Below are positions 6,126-9,686 of a stretch of 9,686 nt of DNA, piece after piece. The translations under genes and the position numbers were made by a program. The stretch covers positions 1-9,686 of the forward strand of contig DHHG01000337.1 of assembly GCA_002403175.1 (NCBI GenBank). Direction: 5' to 3'. This stretch comes from Syntrophaceae bacterium UBA4778 (GTDB taxonomy: Bacteria; Desulfobacterota; Syntrophia; Syntrophales; UBA4778). A model generated the notes under the pieces. The model ran no database searches and was not told the origin of the DNA. It saw only the letters and a list, made by a program, of their open reading frames with translations. Position 1 is the first letter of the stretch. Each line of letters opens with the position of its first letter.

Positions 6126-7052
6126 ATGGCGACCATGACCAAATTGTGTAACGGGGTTGTCCTCTTGTTCATCCCCGTATTATTTTTTATCATGGCGAAT
6201 CGGGTCCTTGCAGAAACAAAGGTCTTCGTAGAAGAATACATTTATCAGGCAAGTGATGCAGATAGCAAGCTTTCAAGTAGAGCAATCGCTCTGGAACAAG
6301 TTAAGAGACTGCTTTTAGAGAAATTGGGAACTTACCTTGAAAGCGAAACTGAAGTCAAAAATTTCCAAATGACCAAAGACCAGATCATTACACTCACTGC
6401 CGGAATAGTCAGGGCTGAAATCATAGATGAAAAGTGGGATGGTAGGATATATACCCTGAAAGCCAAGATAGAGGTGGACCCCAGGGATGTGACAAGTTCT
6501 ATAGAGAAGCTGCGTCAAAATCGTCAAAAAACAAAAGAGCTGGAAGAGACCAGAAAAAAAGCAGATGAAGCATTAAAGGAAGTTGAAAAATTAAAAAAGG
6601 AACTGGAGATAGCAAAGGCAGGGACGTTGGACCTTGGGCATTACAATGAAGCGGTAAATAGACTAAGTGCCACAGACTGGTTCACGAAGGGATATGTATA
6701 TAGCTCACGTGCAGAGGAAGCAGGGGCCGATTACGAAAATGCAGAGAAGATGTTAACGCGGATGAAAAGACTCTATGAGATTGCAGCAGTCACAGCCAAG
6801 ATGGTAGAGGAGGCGCAGGCTAAAGTAGATAGTGCAAAGGCTCAATTGGAACAAGCATGTAAAACTGCGATAGAAGCATACACCTCTGCCATCGCCTTAA
6901 ACAAGAATTATACCGAAGCTTACTATAATCGTGGGATTGCCTACTATAAGCTTGGAAACCATCGCCACGCCATTAAGGATCATGAAACCGCTGCCAATTT
7001 TGGTTATAAACCAGCGCAGGATTTTTTAAGATCAAAAGGGATTGTGCGGTAA
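6126..7052 (+). CDS. Secreted protein with conserved N-terminal domain, coiled coil and C-terminal TPRs
   Basis: A 308-aa protein. The start at 6126 is chosen because GGGAGG (6113-6118) lies 7 nt upstream and a signal peptide follows directly (core VVLLFIPVLFFIMAN, cleavage likely after VLA at residue 29). The in-frame ATG at 6021 would bury the signal. Residues about 30-127 form a domain (YQASDADSKLSSRAIALEQ, KRLLLEKLGTYLESET, VKNF, TAGIVRAEIIDEKWDG, LKAKIEV) shared at roughly 60% or more identity with the gene at 7755. Its pattern loosely recalls FlgT/LPP20-type periplasmic domains, which I cannot confirm. Residues about 130-165 and 200-245 are Glu/Lys/Ala-rich and probably coiled coil. Residues about 245-300 hold about two TPR units (AIEAYTSAIALNKNYTEAYY, NRGIAYYKLGNHRHAIKD). 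The end AQDFLRSKGIVR matches the paralogue's end. Probably a periplasmic scaffold; the partner is unknown. Confidence 0.88.
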   Translation: MATMTKLCNGVVLLFIPVLFFIMANRVLAETKVFVEEYIYQASDADSKLSSRAIALEQVKRLLLEKLGTYLESETEVKNFQMTKDQIITLTAGIVRAEIIDEKWDGRIYTLKAKIEVDPRDVTSSIEKLRQNRQKTKELEETRKKADEALKEVEKLKKELEIAKAGTLDLGHYNEAVNRLSATDWFTKGYVYSSRAEEAGADYENAEKMLTRMKRLYEIAAVTAKMVEEAQAKVDSAKAQLEQACKTAIEAYTSAIALNKNYTEAYYNRGIAYYKLGNHRHAIKDHETAANFGYKPAQDFLRSKGIVR

Positions 7053-7075
7053 CCATTATCAGAGATGTAGCCTTC

Positions 7076-7101
7076 TGGTTGAATAGGAATAACCATTTTT
7101 T
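7076..7101 (+). terminator. Weak intrinsic terminator candidate
   Basis: TGGTT (7076-7080) pairs with AACCA (7091-7095) around a 10-nt loop and is followed by six T (7096-7101), 24 nt after the stop of the upstream gene. The stem is short and AT-rich, so efficiency would be low. Confidence 0.35.
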
Positions 7102-7231
7102 CGATGTTGGATAACCAGTAATTGTCTTCTTATTATACTCACTTTCGTATAGGTAATCCTCAATCTGTTTTGCTCATCCGTTCTGGGGACTCGTAGTTGG
7201 AGACATGGTCTGGCGTAAGCCATATTTTCAT

Positions 7232-7256
7232 TAACCACCCTCACTCAGTTCAAATA
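7232..7256 (+). repeat. Right copy of 25-bp direct repeat (possible attachment core)
   Basis: Identical over 25 bases to 1-25, same orientation. Flanking bases differ at the right edge. On the minus strand it reads GAACTGAGTGAGGGTGGTTA followed directly by ATG, so a role as leader with a GAGGG Shine-Dalgarno is conceivable, but the frame after that ATG stops after 23 codons. Confidence 0.9.
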
Positions 7257-7522
7257 CTCTTATAAGGCCTCCAGATGTCAATAGATAAATGTATCCATCA
7301 ACGAAATTATTTCTTCCGTTCTTTCAAATAACGAACCATCCGACTATTGGCAGCAATTCTGACTTTGTTTCAACATAGGCATCGGGAGAATGATCCCGCA
7401 CCATACACTTATAGAGGTTCAACTACCTATTCAATCTGCCCAGGGAAAAATATAGAGTCCGCTGGCATCAGGCAGCTGCAAGGTGAAGAACGGAGCCGCT
7501 GCGGCAGGGACAAAATATAGCT

Positions 7523-7569
7523 ATGGGGTTTCAATGTATCCATGGGGTTTCAACCGGGGTATGCCCCAT
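7523..7569 (+). repeat. Short direct repeats followed by a GGGG/CCCC hairpin
   Basis: ATGGGGTTTCAA occurs at 7523-7534 and 7542-7553 (19-bp period). GGGGTATGCCCC (7556-7567) follows and can fold into a small hairpin, or ATGGGG (7542-7547) can pair with CCCCAT (7564-7569). No T-run follows. Function unknown. Confidence 0.5.
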
Positions 7570-7707
7570 AAAAATCCTGTGCTTTCAGCATAATAAAACA
7601 TGGGCTATTATAAACCATTATTTGTTGCTAACAGGCTCCAAATCTACCGCGCAACGGTTTAGTTCTTCGATCGGAAATCGATAACATATATTGCGGACTG
7701 TTCAAGG

Positions 7708-7748
7708 TTGATGTATAAATTGTCATCGGTATATAATATAAAAGGGAG
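7708..7748 (+). promoter_or_regulatory. Promoter and ribosome binding site of the nine-TPR gene
   Basis: -35 TTGATG (7708-7713), an 18-bp spacer and a consensus -10 TATAAT (7732-7737). GGGAG at 7744-7748 is 6 nt before the ATG at 7755. The predicted 5' leader is only about 10 nt. A separate promoter suggests this gene is not read from the upstream operon. Confidence 0.6.
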
Positions 7749-7754
7749 ACATCT

Positions 7755-9254
7755 ATGAAATCCGCACTGGCCAGAATCACTCTTCTTTCTTTTTTATTTT
7801 TCTTATTCATGCCCCATTTTACGTCTGCCGAAACAAAAACATTCACCAAGGAATATACCTACCAGGCGAGTGAAGACGACAGCAGGAACTCAAGCCGGAC
7901 CATCGCGCTCCGGGAAGTAAAAAGGCTTCTTCTGGAGGAGCTTGGCACCTATCTTGAAAGTGAAACAGTGGTCAAAAACTTCCAACTCACAAAAGACCAG
8001 GTTACTGCGTTCACGGCGGGCATAGTAAAGGCGGAGGTCTTAGATCAGAAATGGGACGGAGATAGTTTGAAATACTGGCTCAAGGCGAAGATTACGGCAG
8101 ATACCGCTGACGTCATCAAATCAATTGAAGCCCTTCGCAAAGATCGCGTGAAGACAAAGGAACTGGAGGAGCTAAAGAGGCGATCGGACGAACTGTTAAG
8201 CGAAAATGCAACGCTGAGAAAAGACCTGACGGCGGCAAAGGGTGAAACGAAACAAAAACGGAAAGTTGATTATGATGAAAACATTAAGAAGCTCACAGCG
8301 ATTGAATGGTTTGAAAAGGGATTATCGTTGGGCATGTCAGGAAATTACCAGGATGCGATCGATGCATATAGTAAAGCCATTGAGAGAAACCCGAAATTAT
8401 TGGGTGCCTATAATAACCGGGGGCTTATCTACGACAAACTCAACAACAACGAGCAAGCCATTAATGATTTTGACAGGGCGCTGAAACTCAAGCCGAAACA
8501 CACAGTGGCCTATAACAACCGGGGCGTTGTCTATGCCAAGACTGGCAACTACAATCAGGCTATGAAAGATTATAATCAGGCGATGAAGATAGACCCTAAA
8601 TTTGAGGCAGCTTATAATAACCGGGGGCTTGTTTATTCTGACCTCGGCAATTACAAAGAGGCGATCGAGGATTTTAACAAAGCGATCAGTCTGAATCCAA
8701 AGTTTATAGATGCCTTTTATAACCGCGGCAATACCTACGGCAGACTTCGCGACCATAAACAGGCGCTGGAGGACTATGGCAGGGCCATCGAGCTGTACCC
8801 GCAATATGCAGATGCCTACGTTAACAGGGGAGCTGTCTATAGTGATCTTGGCAACTACAAGCAGGCTATAAAGGATTATGACACGGCCATTCAAATAAAT
8901 CCACACATCGCAATGGCCTATAACAATCGGGGATCCGCCCATATTGCCCTTGGCAACAACAATCAGGCGATCGAGGATTTTACCGCGGCCATAAAGCTGG
9001 ACCCGAAACTGCAGATTGCCTATAGCAACCGGGGGCTTGCCTATAACAATGTTGGCGACCACAACCGGGCCATAAGGGATCTTGACATGGCAATCGAACT
9101 CAACCCGCGCGACGCGATCGCTTACGGCAACCGGGGGCTTGTTTATCGTAATCTTGGCAACATCAATCAGTCAAATGAGGACATGAAAGTAGCAGCAACG
9201 TTGGGTCTTAAATGGTTTCAGGATTATTTGAGAGAAAGGGGCATCACCTGGTAG
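7755..9254 (+). CDS. Secreted nine-TPR protein, paralogue of the 6126-7052 product
   Basis: A 499-aa protein. It begins with a Sec signal (ALARITLLSFLFFLF core, cleavage likely after TSA at residue 25). Residues about 26-125 repeat the N-terminal domain of the upstream paralogue (YQASEDDSRNSSRTIALRE, KRLLLEELGTYLESET, VKNFQLTKDQ, TAGIVKAEVLDQKWDG). A short charged helical linker (about 125-180) follows. Residues 182-487 are nine consecutive 34-residue TPRs, starting at AIEWFEKGLSLGMSGNYQDA, with a strong AYNNRGLVYSDLGNYKEAI-type consensus and NP or DP at unit ends. The last 12 residues (WFQDYLRERGIT) resemble the paralogue's C-terminus. Such TPR solenoids bind peptides or proteins; the location is probably the periplasm or outside. 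The upstream copy has lost, or never gained, most TPRs. Ligand and role are unknown. Confidence 0.93.
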   Translation: MKSALARITLLSFLFFLFMPHFTSAETKTFTKEYTYQASEDDSRNSSRTIALREVKRLLLEELGTYLESETVVKNFQLTKDQVTAFTAGIVKAEVLDQKWDGDSLKYWLKAKITADTADVIKSIEALRKDRVKTKELEELKRRSDELLSENATLRKDLTAAKGETKQKRKVDYDENIKKLTAIEWFEKGLSLGMSGNYQDAIDAYSKAIERNPKLLGAYNNRGLIYDKLNNNEQAINDFDRALKLKPKHTVAYNNRGVVYAKTGNYNQAMKDYNQAMKIDPKFEAAYNNRGLVYSDLGNYKEAIEDFNKAISLNPKFIDAFYNRGNTYGRLRDHKQALEDYGRAIELYPQYADAYVNRGAVYSDLGNYKQAIKDYDTAIQINPHIAMAYNNRGSAHIALGNNNQAIEDFTAAIKLDPKLQIAYSNRGLAYNNVGDHNRAIRDLDMAIELNPRDAIAYGNRGLVYRNLGNINQSNEDMKVAATLGLKWFQDYLRERGITW

Positions 9255-9686
9255 CCTGCTCCTTATCTTCCGGTCAGGTTCCCCACCGCCCTTGTAAAGA
9301 AGCCTTAACACGGCTCACGAGGATGCACCAGAACGAATGTTCTACACCCGCCCTGTGCTTCCCCCTTCCCTCCCTCATCGAATAGGTAGGATTGAAGAAT
9401 AACTCTTGTCACATTATTCACGGGGCCAGCCGAGGGAAAAGAATTCTTTCCAGCCGATTCGCCCTCAGACCCGGCATGTGAGTTAGCGAGGGCGTGGAGC
9501 CTCATTCTCCCACCCATATATGCAACAGGCGTTGTGGAAAAAATCTCCCTGGGCATTTCCATGCAGAATACACCCGTATGAAAAGCCGTAGCTGGATATT
9601 TTAGAAAACCTTGGGAAAGGGGTGCTGCGACCTTGCCGTCTGGAGCTGAGTTGAGGGCTTACTTCCTTGTTTATTCCAGTCAAGAT
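9255..9686. other. 430-nt right end without a supported gene
   Basis: No terminator follows the TPR gene. Two minus-strand open frames (9305-9562 and 9483-9683) are rich in Gly, Arg, Ser and Pro and show no domain pattern. The segment is more GC-rich than the 7053-7754 spacer. It could be structured RNA, an eroded mobile element or the upstream region of a gene beyond the window; I cannot decide. Confidence 0.4.

Larger units (their letters stand above)
1..7256. mobile_element. Candidate integrated element with integrase, BrnTA module and envelope-protein cargo
   Basis: Seen: a perfect 25-bp direct repeat at 1-25 and 7232-7256; a tyrosine recombinase gene starting about 290 bp inside the left copy; a toxin-antitoxin pair next to it; then co-oriented cargo genes for lipoproteins, membrane proteins and a secreted TPR protein. 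Known: tyrosine-recombinase elements are commonly bounded by direct repeats of the attachment core, with the integrase near one end, and often carry addiction modules. Inference: the unit is or was an element of about 7.2 kb. Weak points: the sequence left of base 1 is not visible, no tRNA or other standard target is seen at either repeat, the integrase frame is broken, and a paralogue of the last cargo gene lies just outside the right repeat. The repeat may instead be a dispersed genomic sequence. Confidence 0.35.
7053..7754. other. 700-nt spacer without a supported gene, holding the right 25-bp repeat
   Basis: Both strands were read. A minus-strand frame at 7059-7244 has no family pattern and lies across the repeat, so I do not call it. 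The spacer holds the weak terminator at 7076-7101, the 25-bp repeat, the short repeats at 7523-7569 and the promoter of the next gene. Its length and lack of coding signal differ from the tight spacing upstream, as at an element boundary or in decayed DNA. Confidence 0.5.

Noticed and set aside
7059..7244. Minus-strand small gene next to the right 25-bp repeat
   Set aside because: No family pattern and no clear ribosome binding site in its frame. The alternative ATG right after the repeat on that strand gives only 23 codons.
8397..9062. Minus-strand 221-aa open frame
   Set aside because: It lies antisense to the TPR array. Its repetitive look is a by-product of the 102-nt repeats.
9300..9330. 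Group II intron domain V on the minus strand (GTGAGCCGTG near 9318)
   Set aside because: The opening motif is suggestive, but no complementary closing strand or tetraloop follows and no reverse transcriptase is seen.

Overview
All supported genes lie on the + strand. The content suggests a Gram-negative bacterium: there are two lipoproteins with lipobox signal peptides, two proteins with Sec-type signals, and a BrnT/BrnA toxin-antitoxin pair. Moderate GC, long TPR proteins and a CHAT protease would fit a deltaproteobacterial-type anaerobe (Desulfobacterota and relatives), but this is inference and no marker gene fixes the taxonomy.

Layout. A 25-bp sequence at 1-25 recurs without mismatch and in the same orientation at 7232-7256. 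Just inside the left copy is a tyrosine recombinase gene (314-1154), complete in content but split by one extra A in an A7 tract. A compact brnT-brnA module follows (1283-1791) with a strong promoter, a tandem 11-bp repeat over the -10 and start codon, and no room for a leader. After a 450-nt gap come two adjacent lipoprotein genes: a small one (2238-2849) and a 780-aa TPR-CHAT protein (2874-5216) with an apparently intact His/Cys dyad. Downstream are two small membrane-protein genes, each needing one extra base to read through (5242-5504 and 5570-5883). Next is a secreted protein with a conserved N-terminal domain, coiled coil and C-terminal TPRs (6126-7052). Beyond a 700-nt spacer holding the right repeat copy lies its paralogue with nine TPRs (7755-9254). 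The last 430 nt have no gene I can support.

Working model (inference). The segment 1-7256 may be an integrated element: integrase at one end, addiction module beside it, and cargo made of envelope proteins around a lipid-anchored caspase-like (CHAT) protease. The CHAT protein, its lipoprotein partner, the small membrane proteins and the secreted TPR protein are consecutive, co-oriented and all predicted outside the cytoplasm or in the membrane. They could form one envelope-located protease/scaffold system. The main alternative is that the 25-bp sequence is a dispersed repeat, and that the paralogues on either side of its right copy mark a local duplication. Three single-base indels at short homopolymers in separate genes suggest either local decay or consensus errors.
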